A stretch of 64,000 nt of DNA. Source: Wurfbainia villosa (taxonomy: Eukaryota > Streptophyta > Magnoliopsida > Zingiberales > Zingiberaceae). Positions 1-11,290 of this stretch are shown here, one piece after another. How positions within the stretch are numbered: position 1 is the first letter of the stretch; each line of letters opens with the position of its first letter. The stretch spans positions 9,391,647-9,455,646 of the forward strand of contig CM045988.1 of the NCBI GenBank assembly GCA_025175895.1, read 5' to 3'. A model generated the notes under the pieces. That model saw nothing but the letters and a program-made list of their open reading frames with translations, ran no database searches and had not been told where the DNA came from. A program made the translations under genes and the position numbers.

Positions 1-448
1 CTGTAAACCTTTACAGCTAGCTCCTCATCACCTCCAAATATCAAGAAATATTCTTTAGTCCTTCTCAAGTACTTAAGAATATTCTTGACTGCTATCCAGT
101 GACGCTCACCTGGATCTGACTGGTATCTACTTGTCATGCTCAAAGCATACGAGATATTAGGATGAGTACACAACATGACGTACATGATAGATCCTATAGC
201 TGATGCGTAAGGGATCTTATCTATGTGGTCTCTCTCCTCTCTAGAAGAGGGACTTTGAGTCTTCGAAAGACTCACACCATGTGACATCGGTAGAAGTCCT
301 TTCTTAGAATTCTGCATGGCAAACCGTAGTAATACCGTGTCAATGTATGTACTCTGACTTAGGCCAAGCAATCTCTTAGATCTATCTCTAAAGATCTTGA
401 TGCCTAGAATACAGGCTGCTTCACCTAAGTCCTTCATTGAGAAGCATG
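1..448 (-). pseudogene. Element B Pol, C-terminal part (end of RT and RNase H), partial
   Basis: Reading the minus strand from 448 gives the copia stretch after the YxDD region of RT: FSMKDLGEA, then KRLLGLSQSTYID, then the RNase H lead-in with SAIGSIMY and ILKYLRRTKEYFLIFGG. The segment runs off the window start. It continues the frame that stops at 6618, with element A and one copy of its 5-bp duplication between the two halves. The homologous uninterrupted stretch in element C (about 16390-16850) confirms the join. RNase H would remove the RNA template during reverse transcription. It is non-functional here because the upstream frame has several stops and is split by A. Confidence 0.88.
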
Positions 449-453
449 TCCCT
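449..453. repeat. Left target-site duplication of element A (TCCCT)
   Basis: TCCCT lies directly before the TGTAAAATTCC LTR start and is repeated at 6613-6617 directly after the LTR end GGCGTGACA. Removing A and one copy restores the copia reading frame seen intact in element C. Confidence 0.95.
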
Positions 454-1343
454 TGTAAAATTCCAGAAAAAAAAACCTTGTTAATTAATAAATTGCCTTA
501 TAGACTTTTTTAAAATTTTTTTGGAATTTAATTGAGTTCATATGATCAAATCGGAGAAAGATTGAGGCTTAAATAGGTGATTGGGTTAGACTTGGGCTAA
601 CTAGACCAACTAAAGTAGCCTGATCGTTGCTTTTATTCACGGGCGTTTCTTCGGTTTCTTTTCCCTTCGTCCGATCGACTTCTCCCCATTTCTTCCCAAA
701 CGCCTCTCCCTCCTCTCCGAAGCGACCAGAGACGATCGCATCTCCTTTCCTCCCTCTCGTTGTTCTTCTGCTCGTGCTCACCGCCAAAGCTGCACGTCGT
801 CCTCCTCTTCCCATTCGCAACCCCTTCCACATCTCCACCTCCACGCTACGCCGCTCACCGCCGCATGTCGCGCTACTCGCCGTGCCGCTCGTCGCCACCG
901 CGCGTGCGCACGAGAGAGAGAGCTACTGTCGCCGGTGTCGATCTTCGCTCGATCCAGTCGATCTCCACTCCATCTTTTCCAGATCGTTGCTCGAGCTCGC
1001 TTCCGCCCGCCGTCACGCGGCCGGACTCTGCCATCTGGCCACTCGTCATTGCCAGACCTGATCACTGCTCCATCACCGACGGTCGTCTTCTTGTACCCCT
1101 TTTCTTCCTTTTTGGTTTTATTATGGTGTCCTGAGTCGGTGTTAGTCATACCGGTATACATGTGTATTGTCGTTTGTAAGATTATAGTATGTTTCCGCTG
1201 TGTCTTGTGTAGTTTTTGTTTTCATACATATATATTGTTGTTATTGTGGGCCTACGGGCCTTGTATTAACCCAAAATATTGCCACGTACAGGGGAGGTGC
1301 CGTCCGTTTGATTTTCGGCTCGGTATGCTCTCGGGGCGTGACA
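454..1343 (+). repeat. Element A 5' LTR
   Basis: Begins TGTAAAATTCC and ends GGCGTGACA; matches 5723-6612 along its whole length. AT-rich for the first 150 bases, with a TATA-like TTAAATAGG near 570, then a pyrimidine- and GC-rich transcribed leader (about 640-1090). Overlapping ORFs on both strands of that leader (for example 627-1061 and 1161-778) come from low stop density in GC-rich sequence and are not treated as genes. Confidence 0.93.
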
Positions 1344-1350
1344 ACTTTAG

Positions 1351-1362
1351 TGGTATCAAAGC
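1351..1362 (+). other. Primer binding site of element A
   Basis: TGGTATCAAAGC lies seven bases after the LTR end. It differs at one position from TGGTATCAGAGC, the complement of plant initiator-Met tRNA 3' ends used by many plant LTR elements. Minus-strand DNA synthesis would start here. Confidence 0.8.
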
Positions 1363-4300
1363 CCAAGGTTCTGCGATGCCATACAATGTTGTTTTTGAGT
1401 CGAGTCTTGGATTCTCGGGAGTCGATTTATTCGGTTTTGATTTTTTTGAGATGAGATGGACAGCGGCCTGAGCTCCAAGCAGCACGAGGTAAGAATTCCT
1501 GATAACTTATGGTTTAGTAGATATTTATCTAAACTTGATCAGTAGGTGTATACAATAGAGTTATGACACCTGTGCAGACTAGTAGTAGGGGTCGTCCACC
1601 GAGGCGACCGATCGGAGTGACCATTAGGGTTTATACTCCCGGTTATGTTGGCTATGCATTTAGATGCTTATACCAGAGAATAACCTGTAGTGTGTTGGTT
1701 ATTATTCGTAACCGTGGTATGAGTTGACCATGGGAATGACCTGTTGAGTCTGTGAGTCTTGAACCTGTGTCGAAGAAGTGATTTACCTCTGAGAGCCGAC
1801 TGATACCGAGTCGAAAAACAGGGGCCAAGTCATCACATTTATTATGGAAATCAGAGACTACAGTCTTAGAGATTTCCACTAACTGTACTAGTCAGATCAT
1901 TACCCATTGGGTAATGGACAAGACAAATTGTCTATTGTTGATGCAAATAGCGGAAGGCTAGGTTATGGTGTTTCATAGGGATTTTTATCCCTGAGTTGTT
2001 CGTACTGAGTAGTATAACTTTGAGAGTACTTTTGAGTACTTAACTCATGTTATACCGAGAAAGAAGAGTTGTTTGCATACCATTATCGGGATCAAGCCAG
2101 TATTTGGTGATAAATGCAGAAAATAATCTTCAGGAAATAATATATCACTTGATCATGGATTAGTGATGTTGAAAGAGTGTATTTCCCCGTGTCACTTTTA
2201 GTGACACATTGTAAGAAATTCTTGAGCTTCAAGAAAGGGTGATCGATTAGTAATAGTGTACTGTGTAGAGTCGTGAGTCTTGCAGAGGTTACGACCCCCT
2301 AATAGCTCAAGAAGTTGAATGGATGATTTAAGCCACCCAGAGTTATTGGGTTATAGTTGGATTAGTATGCCGGGATCTTCTACCAGATCCTGCCGGAAGA
2401 TGTTGGATTGAGACAGGAGTTTAAAAATGACTCCGTACAAGAGTTTAAGAGTTGGAGACCGGTAAGCAAATATTGCAGGTCAACTTAATAGAGTCAGAAG
2501 TCTTCGATTGTTAGATAAAGGAGCAAGATCGAAGTCATAGACTTTGAACTATTTTTTGATTATAGAAGACCAACTGCAGATCATCAAGATGTTCTCGTGG
2601 ATATCAGCAAAATCATAACAAAGAGTTCGAAGGGATTGTGTGCGTGTAGTGCGGATCACGAAGACACGCGAAGTCAGATTATCCGTTGGATCAGTTAATC
2701 TGTTGCTATTGTGAGCAACCAGTATATTTGGGGAGCTATCCTTTGAAGACTCATTTGAAGACTACCAATGGTGTTCTGGAAGGATGATGCTCCATCTCGA
2801 CAGCAGAGATCAGCACAGAAGATGTGGGTTACCTTATCAACATCAACCTACTACCTCAGGCGTGGTTGGAGTTCCTTGATACTCCCCTTCGAAGATGATG
2901 CAAGCGTCGTGAAGACATCTTAGAAGATTCAACAGACAACAACAGTTACCTTCAGATGTGAGTTGATTTGTACAGAGGAGAGAGTATACGACGATAGTCG
3001 TATCTATTCGGTATCCTACAGTTGCAGCTCGTAGGATTTAGTGATGGGATCAGATGATCTAGGAAAAAAAAATACCCGAATTATTCGTCGTAGAAATGCG
3101 ACCGCTTTGTCGCGAACTGTTGGATCTGATCTAGTTCTCTTCGGAGAAAGGCCGAGACCTGCGTAGAGCCTTTGGATCGGATCGACAGATAATGGATTGT
3201 TCAGGGTATTACCCTAATTTACCCTCAATGTTAATATATTGAGAGATACTTGTAGTTTACAGGTATCTTTGTCTAGAACATTCTTAGTTGGATTAGAAGG
3301 GTCCTTTACATCAACTTGTGGGTTGGTGGTATCTCTACCGTCAGATGAGATGAGGATCAACAATTAAGAAGTCAAGGGATGCCCTTTGACTCTGATAGAC
3401 ATATCTTTACTGTAGACATATCCTTACGGATGGTCAAGTTGTTGAGATTATAGTATGATTATGTCTCTCAGATGTGCGTATAATCTGAGAGCATTCGGAT
3501 GTAGTTTCGGATGAACTCCAGGGCTTGCCATTGCTTAGGCAAGTGGAGTAGGTGATCGAAATGATTACGAAAATAGTCCAGTATCGAAGATCACATACTA
3601 AGTGATAATTTTGTTGGTATCAGTGTTGCTAAACACTATAGAAATTGAAAGAATTTAAGTTGCGATTATAGGAGATGTTGGAAGGAATATTTATCTATCC
3701 CAGTATTCCTCCTTGAGAAGATCTGGAACTCTTTGCTGAAAGAGAGATGAACCTTTGAAATTATGCATCGATTATCGGTGATGGAATGCGATAATCGATA
3801 GTTGTTGAAAGTGAATATCCTCCGTTGGGGATAGATGATCTGTATAGATCAGCAAAGAACACCTGTGCATACTCTAAGGTTGATTTGCGACTAGAGCATT
3901 GATATTGGCGTCATACAATTATCATTGTCGTTGTGATGATTGATATATCATCAGCTTAGAGTAAATAGGATGCAGGTGTATGGAGGAACGACAATTTCAT
4001 ACTTGGTATGAATTGTATGAATTTTGATTAAGTTGCTAGACTAATTAACGATTTAGTCATCATTGGATTTGAGAATCGTGTATCCTTAACACGATTGGAT
4101 CCTTTTGTAGTTATTGGAGTTGCGTAACTTGACCACTGTTGGTTGTGGTAGTTGGAGTTGTACACTCGACCACCGTAGATGGTGGTTTGCCTTGTATGGG
4201 TTGGTTAATTTTGTAGATGTAGATAGAATGTTTGACATTACTATACCACAGACTTGTTTGACAAAGGTGACGATAGAAATCATTTAGTCGGAAGCTGGTG

Positions 4301-5710
4301 AAACCAGTTACAAGATCTAGATGGCGGTTAACTTTTACACGAGTATTAGTTAATCCTTCCGGAGTAGATAAAAGGAGGTTGTACGCGGATGCATCGTTTC
4401 AGGGATCAGAGCGATTCCAATGCAGTTGAATGAGGTGTACCTTATGCTTACGTCAGTTAAGAGACTACGAGATAGTCTGTCATATACATGACGTGACTTT
4501 AGTAGTTATTATCTGGATTTGTAATTGTATGGAGCAGAAGTGCTCATTGAATTTAACAAGCTACTGGGTAGCTACAATGGAGTTGTTGGAGCGTGAACAG
4601 TTGCACCAAGTGCAACAAGGGAGATTGATCGCTATAGTCTCCCATGCACTTACCGAGTGCGTAGTGGAGTGGAATTTTTGGACGACAGATGAACTTCTCT
4701 TTTGAGAAGACAATTCCCCATCTCTGGTAGGAATAGCGTGTTCCGGACACGCATCCAGTTAAGGAAGAGTTGCTACTAGAAGTACATCATTAGGGATTTG
4801 CTATTCATCCTGATGGTACTCGGATGTATCGAGAGTTGAAACGTTTATACTGGTTAGAACGGTATAAAGAGAGATATAGCAGATTTTGCTGCTTGATGTT
4901 TAGTATGCCAGTAGGTGAAAGCTGAAGATCAAAAACTCGCTGGATTGTTCTAGGAAATTCCGATTCTGGAATGGAAGTGGGAGTATATCACTATGGATTT
5001 CGTTATGGGATTGCGTAGAACCCGTAAAAGACATGATGCGATTTGGGTGATCGTGGATCGACTAACCAAATCAGCTCACCTTCCTATTCATGGGTCGTAC
5101 TCATTGGATCATCCCTTGTATATAAAGATTATCGACGTGGGGTACTTTTAAGTACCATATCGGATAGAGAATCGTGATTTACCCCGCGATTTTGGCAGAG
5201 TCAGCAGCAAGCTATGGGCACAGAGCTTTGGCTTAGTGCAACGTTTGTCCACAAACAGATGAACAGTCTGAGTGTATCATTTAAACGTTGGAGGATCTGT
5301 TCAGATCTTGTGTTGTGGATTATGGAGGTGTAGCTTATCGGTTGGCTTTACCTCCGACACTTGCGGGTGCTCACAACATATTTCCTATTTCTATACTGAG
5401 GAATTACGTGTCGCATGTTGAGCATGTTCCGAAAGAGGTTCTGATTCTACCTCAGTCTAATGTGACTTTTGAGGAGATTCCAGGGTGGAGCCTGGGATGC
5501 AAGGAGCGACAGTAGTGGGATGAAAACCATCCGACTCAGAAAGGTTGGATGACAGCTTCATACCGATGATGAGGCTATGTGGGAGCTGGAAGATACTATC
5601 CGAGTTCGATAGTCTCATCTGGTAACTTGAGGAAGGTATGTGGTTCTTTCGGAAAATTGCTTGAAGAAATTTTTGCATGTTAGTACGAAATTTGGGGACC
5701 AAATTTTTAT
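1363..5710 (+). pseudogene. Element A gag-pol remnant (gypsy)
   Basis: No long frame survives. A degenerate CysCys zinc-knuckle-like stretch lies near 2690-2750 (CYYCEQP). RT remnants start near 3660: LEG followed by a recognisable MNLEIMHRLS-type core near 3750 and a YPPLGIDDL equivalent of the usual YPLPRIDDL near 3815. Integrase remains clearest near 4975-5095, with WEYITMDFVMGLRRT and IWVIVDRLTKSAHL. The last 75-codon open stretch (5288-5515) has AYRLALPPTLAG and HNIFPISILRNYV, the region between integrase and chromodomain in Tekay-like elements; a MWELEDTIRVR tail follows near 5576. In an active element these proteins would copy and integrate the RNA; here stops and frameshifts are frequent throughout. 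Family placement is inference. Confidence 0.85.
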
Positions 5711-5722
5711 AAGTGGGGAGAA
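5711..5722 (+). other. Polypurine tract of element A
   Basis: AAGTGGGGAGAA abuts the 3' LTR start. It follows GGGGACCAAATTTTTATA, the usual end of the internal region in Tekay-type elements. It would prime plus-strand synthesis. Confidence 0.85.
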
Positions 5723-6612
5723 TGTAAAATACCAGAAAAAAAAACCTTGTTAATTAATAAATTGCCTTATAGAATTTTTCAAAATTTTTCTGGAATTTAA
5801 TTGAGTTCATATGATCAAATCGGAGGATGATTGAGGCTTAAATAGGTGATTGGGTTAGACTTGGGCAAACTAGACCAACTGATCGTTGCTTTTATTCACG
5901 AGCATTTCTTCGGTTTCTTTTCCCTTCGTCCGATCGGCTTCTCCCCATTTCTTCCCAAACGCATCTTCCTCCTCTCCGAAGTGACCAGAGATGATCGCGT
6001 CTCCTTTCCTCCCTCTCGTTGTTCTTCTGCTCATGCTCGCCGCCCAAGCTGCGCGCCGTCCTCCTCTTCCCATTCGCAACCCCTTCCACATCTCCACCTC
6101 CACGCTATGCCGCTCGCCGCCGCATGCCGCGCTGCTCGCCGCCGCTCGTCGTGCCGCTCTCCGCCGCCGCGCGTGTGCGTGAGAGAGCGAGCTACTACCG
6201 CCGGTGCCGATCTTCGCCCGATCCAGTCGATCTCCACTCCATCTTCGCCGGATCGTTGCTCGAGCTCGCTTCCGCCCACCGTCACGCGGCCGGACTCTGC
6301 CGTCTGGCCACTCGTCATTGCCAGACCTGATCACTGCTCCATCACCGACGGTCGTCTTCTTGTACCCCTTTTCTTCCTTTCTGGTTTTATTATGGTGTTC
6401 TGAGTCGGTGTTAGTCATACCGGTATGCATGTGTATTTTCGTTTGTGAGATTGTAGTATGTTTCCGCTGTGTCTTGTGTAGTTTTTATTTTCATACATAT
6501 ATATTGTTGTTATTGTGGGCCTACGAGCCTTGTATTAACCCAAAATGTTGCCACGTACAGGGGAGGTGTCGTCCGTTTGATTTTCGGCTCGGTATGCTCT
6601 CGGGGCGTGACA
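5723..6612 (+). repeat. Element A 3' LTR
   Basis: Second LTR copy, starting TGTAAAATACC and ending GGCGTGACA, followed directly by the TCCCT duplication (6613-6617). ORFs such as 5846-6403 (+) and 6430-5870 (-) lie in its GC-rich leader and have no recognisable domain. Confidence 0.93.
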
Positions 6613-6617
6613 TCCCT

Positions 6618-9600
6618 AGCCAAGTATTCATAGACTGTAGCGAAGGGATGTCATTCCCAATGAGTAGTATGTCATCCATATACAATACAAGGAAGACAAC
6701 TGTGTTCCCATTAACCCTCTTGTAGACACAGGGTTCATCTTCATTCTTGATGAAACCAAACTGTTTGATCGCATCATTGAATCGAAGATTCCAGCTCCAA
6801 GAAGCTTGCTTTAGCCCATAAATGGACCTTTGCAGCTTGCATACTTTCCCAGTATGCTGTGGATCTTCAAAACCCTCAGGTTGTATCATGTACACATCCT
6901 CGAGTAAGTTTCCATTCAGAAATGCAGTTTTGACATCCATCTGCCAGATCTCATAATCGTGGTATGCTACAATAGCAAGCAAGATCCAAATGGACTTAAA
7001 CATCGCCACTGGAGAAAAGTTTTCATCATAGTCAATACCATGAATTTGCTTGAAACCTTTAGCCACTAATCGTTCCTTATAGGTATGCGTAAGTCCATCC
7101 ATGTCAGTCTTTCTCCTAAAGACCCACTTACACCCAATGGGTTTGACCCCTTCAGGTGGATCAACCAAAGTCCATACTTGGTTGGTGTATATGGATTTCA
7201 TCTCGGATCTCATGGCCTCTAGCCATTTCTCAGAATTTGGGCTCATCACAGCTTCCTGATAGAAGGTAGGCTCATTCTCAATGAGCATAAAGTCATCATG
7301 GTCAGACAAAAGAAATGAGTATCTCTCAGGCTGACGATGTACCCTATCAGACCTGCGAAGAGGTAGGTCTACATGAACAGGTGGTTGTTCCACAACTCTT
7401 TGTGCAATAATCTCATCACCCACAACACTTTGTGGTTCCTGTTCAACCTCCATCAAGGCCTTAGTGCTATGGTCCTTATCTTGAATTTCTTCAAGATCGA
7501 ACGTACTCCCACTAGTTTTTCTAGAAACAAAATCTCTTTCTAGAAAAACCCCAATCTTTGCCACAAACACTTTGTGTTGATTGGGAATGTAGAAGTAATA
7601 TTCCTTCGTGTCCTTGGGATATCCAACAAAATAGCACCTATCGGATTTGGGTCCTAGTTTGTCTGAGACTTGATGTCGAACGTAAGCCTCACAACCCTAA
7701 ATCCTCATGAAAGATATCTTGGGATTTCTCCCTGTCCATATCGTATATAGTGTCTTTATCACAGCCTTGGATGGTACACAGTTAAGGGTGAAGGTTGTTG
7801 TATCTAGAGCATATCCCCAAAAGGATATAGGAAGATCTATGTGACTCATCATAGATCGTACCATATCTAATAGGGTACGATTCCTCCTTTCGGATACACC
7901 ATTCCACTATGGTGTTCCAGGAGGAGTGAGTTGGGATAGAATCCCAAACTCAGCTAGATAGTCACGAAACTCATGGCTAAGGTATTCACCACCTCGATCT
8001 GATCGAAGTATCTTAATACTCTTGCCAAGTTGGTTTTTTACTTCGTTCTTGAATTCTTTGAACTTTTCAAAGGATTCTGATTTATGTGTCATGAGATACA
8101 CATAACTATATCTACCGAAGTCATCAATAAATATAATGAAGTACCTGTAACCACCTCTAGCAGCAACATTGAAAGGGCCACATACATCACTATGTATAAG
8201 TCCTAACAAGTCTGTTGCTCTTTTGCTGTGTCCACTAAAGAGAGTCTTGGTCATCTTGCCTAAAAGGCAAGACTCGCATGTCTCATATGATTTAAAATTA
8301 AATGAGTCTAGCAGTCCATCCTTATGGAGCTGAGATAAGCGACTCTCATTTATGTGACCTAAGCGACAATGCCAGAGATAGGTTTGGTTCAACTCATTTG
8401 ACTTGAACCTTTTGGTACTTATGTTATAGATAGGGCTCTCTAGGTCTAGAAAGTAGTGTCCTTTCATTAGAGGTGCACTACAATAGAATATATCATTTAA
8501 ATAAATTGAACAACATTTGTTCTTTATTATAAATGTAAATCCTTTCTTGTCCAAACAAGAAACCGAAATGATGTTCTTAGTTAAGGCAGACACATAACAA
8601 CATTCATCTAATTCTAGTATAAGCCCAGAGGGCAGAGATAGATCATAAGTTCCTACAGCAACAGCAGCAACCCTTGCTCCATTGCCTACTCGTAGGTCCA
8701 TCTCGCCCTTTGTCAATGCCCTGCTATTTCTTAGCGCCTGTACATTGGTACAAATGTGAGTTGCATATTCGGTATCTAATACCCATGATGAAGAAATAGA
8801 TAGATTGACTTCTATAACATTTATACATGAAGTAGAAGTCTCACTTCTCTTCTTCTTAAGATCTTCCAAGTATGCCTTGCAGTTACGCTTCCAGTGTCCA
8901 GCTTCCTTGCAGTGGAAGCAAGCCCCTTCCTTGGGCAACCCTCCTTTGGGTTTCAGTTCCTTGCCTTTGCCCTTGGCTTGGGACTTTCCCTTACCTTTAG
9001 GCTTGCCCTTGCCTTTCTTCTTTTGCACCATCAAAATGGCATTAGATTTTCCCTTCTTAAGGTTGAGCTCAGTAGTTCTCAACATGTTGAGCATCTCAGG
9101 CAGTGGCTTATCAATTTCATTCATGTTGTAATTCATGACAAATTGATTGTAGCTTTGCGGCAAAGACTACAAGATCAAGTTAGTGGCCAGCTCTTGGCCA
9201 AGGGGGAATCCCAATCTCTATAGGTTTTCTACGTACCCAATCATCTTGAGTACATATGGACCTACGGGAGTCCCATCTTCCATTTTGAAACCAAACAATG
9301 CCTTAAAGTCTTCATATCTCTCGTGCCTTGCTTTTCCTTGATATAGTTGACGAAGATATTCAACCATTTCATAAGCATTCATGAACTCGTGTTGCTTTTG
9401 AAGCTCAGAGTTCATGGTCACGAGCATTAAACATGACACATCTAATGCATCATCTTGATGCTTCTTGTAAGCATCTTTGCCAGCTCGCGAGGCAGTGGCA
9501 GGAGGAGCCTCCGGAATGGGCTGCTCCAAGATGTACAGTTTCCTTTCTTGGGTGAGAACAATTCTCAGGTTCCTGTACCAGTCTAGGAAATTTGCTTCAT

Positions 9601-9658
9601 TGAGCTTGTCCTTCTCAAGGATAGAACGCAGAGAGAGAGTGTTCGTGTTTGTCGACAT
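6618..9658 (-). pseudogene. Element B gag-pol pseudogene (copia), N-terminal four fifths
   Basis: One minus-strand frame from ATG at 9658 (MSTNTNTLSLRSILEK) with Gag (about 9658-9100), zinc knuckle CFHCKEAGHWKRNC (about 8870-8915), a protease-like SSWVLDTEYATHIC where the usual Asp-Thr-Gly is Asp-Thr-Glu, pre-integrase LWHCRLGHI, integrase (HSDVCGPF, GRYSYVYLM, SDRGGEY) and RT (VWTLVDPPEGVKPIGCKWVF, MDVKTAFLNG, LYMDDILLIG). There is no frameshift, but in-frame stops occur near 9217, 9166, 7906 and 7697. Each looks like CAG to TAG or TGG to TAG compared with the conserved family sequence. Element A separates the end of RT from RNase H. It encodes capsid protein and the copying and integration enzymes in active relatives; inactive here. 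Confidence 0.92.
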
Positions 9659-10307
9659 AGTAATCTACAACATACAATGCAGAGAATTAATATCATATTC
9701 CTTTTATCATTTAATTAGGCCTTTAATCAAATGATGCTCCCACTGAATTATAGGAATTTTGTAGAATCGAGTTATTGATGTGGTCAAACCACATTACTAG
9801 ATTCATACAAACTAGCTATAATTCTTGCGGGACAAGATCCACATCATACTAAGCCTTGAGTTAGCTTTGGCTAAATCGCCCAAGACTTAGTACAATCGGT
9901 GGGTAATACATTACCGGTTACATCTCTATGAAACTCTTGTTTATAGGATCAAGACCCACATTTACAAAAGACCTTGAGTTAGTTTTGGCTAAATCGCCCA
10001 AGATTTAGTGTCAATGTGATCTTATCCTATCTTTCCAATGGTTGGAATATGCCTATAGTTCTACTCGATCCAATTGAGTTAACTAGTTTTACTCAATCTA
10101 ATTGAGCTTACTCTAACCCAAGTCGTGATAGGCGGGACCAAGATTGGATAGGGTGCGTTGCTCTGCTTTGGCAGATTCAACAACTACAAATGATCGAGGT
10201 AGTGATGGGTATTAAGGACTTGGTAGGCATTTACGAGTTGATTCGATTAAGATCTAATCTAATCATAATGTGTATCATATATGCATTAAGGACTCTATTA
10301 TCCTATA

Positions 10308-10440
10308 TTAGCATGCATCACATACATACAAGCATTATTCTAGCATGCATCATATACATAAAAGAAAAATATCCTAGCATGCATCATATACATACAAGCA
10401 TTATTCTACTAGCACGCATCACATACATACAAGCATGATC
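10308..10440 (-). repeat. Tandem repeat in element B leader, ~34 bp x 4
   Basis: Four units each starting TAGCATGCATCA or a close variant, followed by CATACATACAAGC-like sequence; starts near 10308, 10340, 10375 and 10410. Element C has four diverged units at 20434-20565. Confidence 0.85.
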
Positions 10441-10442
10441 AA

Positions 10443-10469
<27 letters not shown>
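10443..10469. repeat. AT dinucleotide microsatellite
   Basis: About 13 uninterrupted AT units directly after the tandem repeat. The equivalent place in element C (about 20574-20609) has two shorter runs. Confidence 0.95.
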
Positions 10470-10474
<5 letters not shown>

Positions 10475-11277
10475 CTGTGATGTGGTCATGGCCCTTCTAC
10501 GATCTTCTCAAGCCAATGAAAAGATCTGACGGTCAACCTAGGGCTAGCGGCTTCTCCAAGCGCTTCCTTTGACCGCCATGTGTCGTCGGCACCCTTCTCG
10601 TAACTTCGTCTACAAGTGGACTTTTCACCGCTCCATTTTGTACATTACAAATTTGAAACTCGAGTTACATTCGAGTCTAAAACTATTTACAACTAGAATT
10701 TCAAAAGAAGAGGTACGATGCGCAGGTCGCATACACTATACAACACGCACAACCACAAAAACGGCACACATACCGTATTATGAATTACAACACATCATCA
10801 TACAATCATATTGAGGTTCTTGGGCCATGAAAATCACATAATTATACATAATTCTAAATTATGTATTTTTACAGAAATTTTTTATAATTTTTCCTATTTT
10901 TGTTTTCAATTTTATGAGTCACCTCTCCATAACGGTCCCGCTAAGCGGTTTCCGGGCGCGATCGTGGGACAAGGCCCCTTTCGGGGATAGGAGCAGCACC
11001 CCTACTCACAAAATAAACTTTACGAGTATCCCTACTATGATCTTACAGCAACTTAAGTCGCTGTCCCAAAAACCTAAAGCGAGAACTCACCGTTTCGGAG
11101 AGTTTTTCTCGATGGTTGAAGCCTACAAGTGTCCCAACACTCGTTGCTTCGACTCTTCGAGAAAAATACCCAAAAATTTGATAAAAATAGGAAATTTATA
11201 GAAACATAAAAATCTGTAATTTTTATATCTAATACAAAAACTACAAAAAAATGAAACACATACATGCTACGCACGTG

Positions 11278-11289
11278 GCTCTGATACCA
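11278..11289 (-). other. Primer binding site of element B
   Basis: The plus strand reads GCTCTGATACCA, i.e. TGGTATCAGAGC on the element strand, one base from the LTR. Exact match to the usual initiator-Met primer site. Confidence 0.92.
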
Positions 11290-11290
11290 C

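Larger units (their letters stand above)
454..6612 (+). mobile_element. Element A: Ty3/gypsy retrotransposon (Tekay/Del-like), complete but decayed
   Basis: Complete insertion with LTRs of about 890 bp at both ends, a 4.4-kb internal region, primer site 1351-1362, polypurine tract 5711-5722 and TSD TCCCT on both sides. Identifiable pol order is RT before integrase, the gypsy order. An integrase fragment near 4971 and the closing chromodomain-type tail place it near Tekay/Del chromoviruses (inference). The two LTRs differ at many positions and by indels (for example, nine bases near 611 are missing from the 3' copy), and the internal region is full of stops, so the insertion is not recent. It sits inside copia element B. 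Confidence 0.93.
9659..11277 (-). other. Element B 5' leader (untranslated)
   Basis: Between primer site and Gag start; no credible ORF. It contains two copies of a 38-base stretch with TTTGGCTAAATCGCCCAAG (about 9853-9891 and 9972-10009), a four-unit tandem repeat (10308-10440), an AT microsatellite (10443-10469), and a GC-richer part near the primer site (about 10900-11160). The same order appears in element C (19767-21371), so the architecture is a family trait. Any role in packaging or translation is unknown. Confidence 0.8.

Noticed and set aside
627..1134. Overlapping ORFs on both strands, also at 5846-6430
   Set aside because: They lie in the GC-rich leader of the element A LTR, occur in several frames at once, differ in length between the two LTR copies and show no domain.
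8805..9223. Plus-strand ORFs of about 108 codons
   Set aside because: Shadows of the Lys-rich Gag segment of element B on the other strand; same for 18848-19314 over element C.
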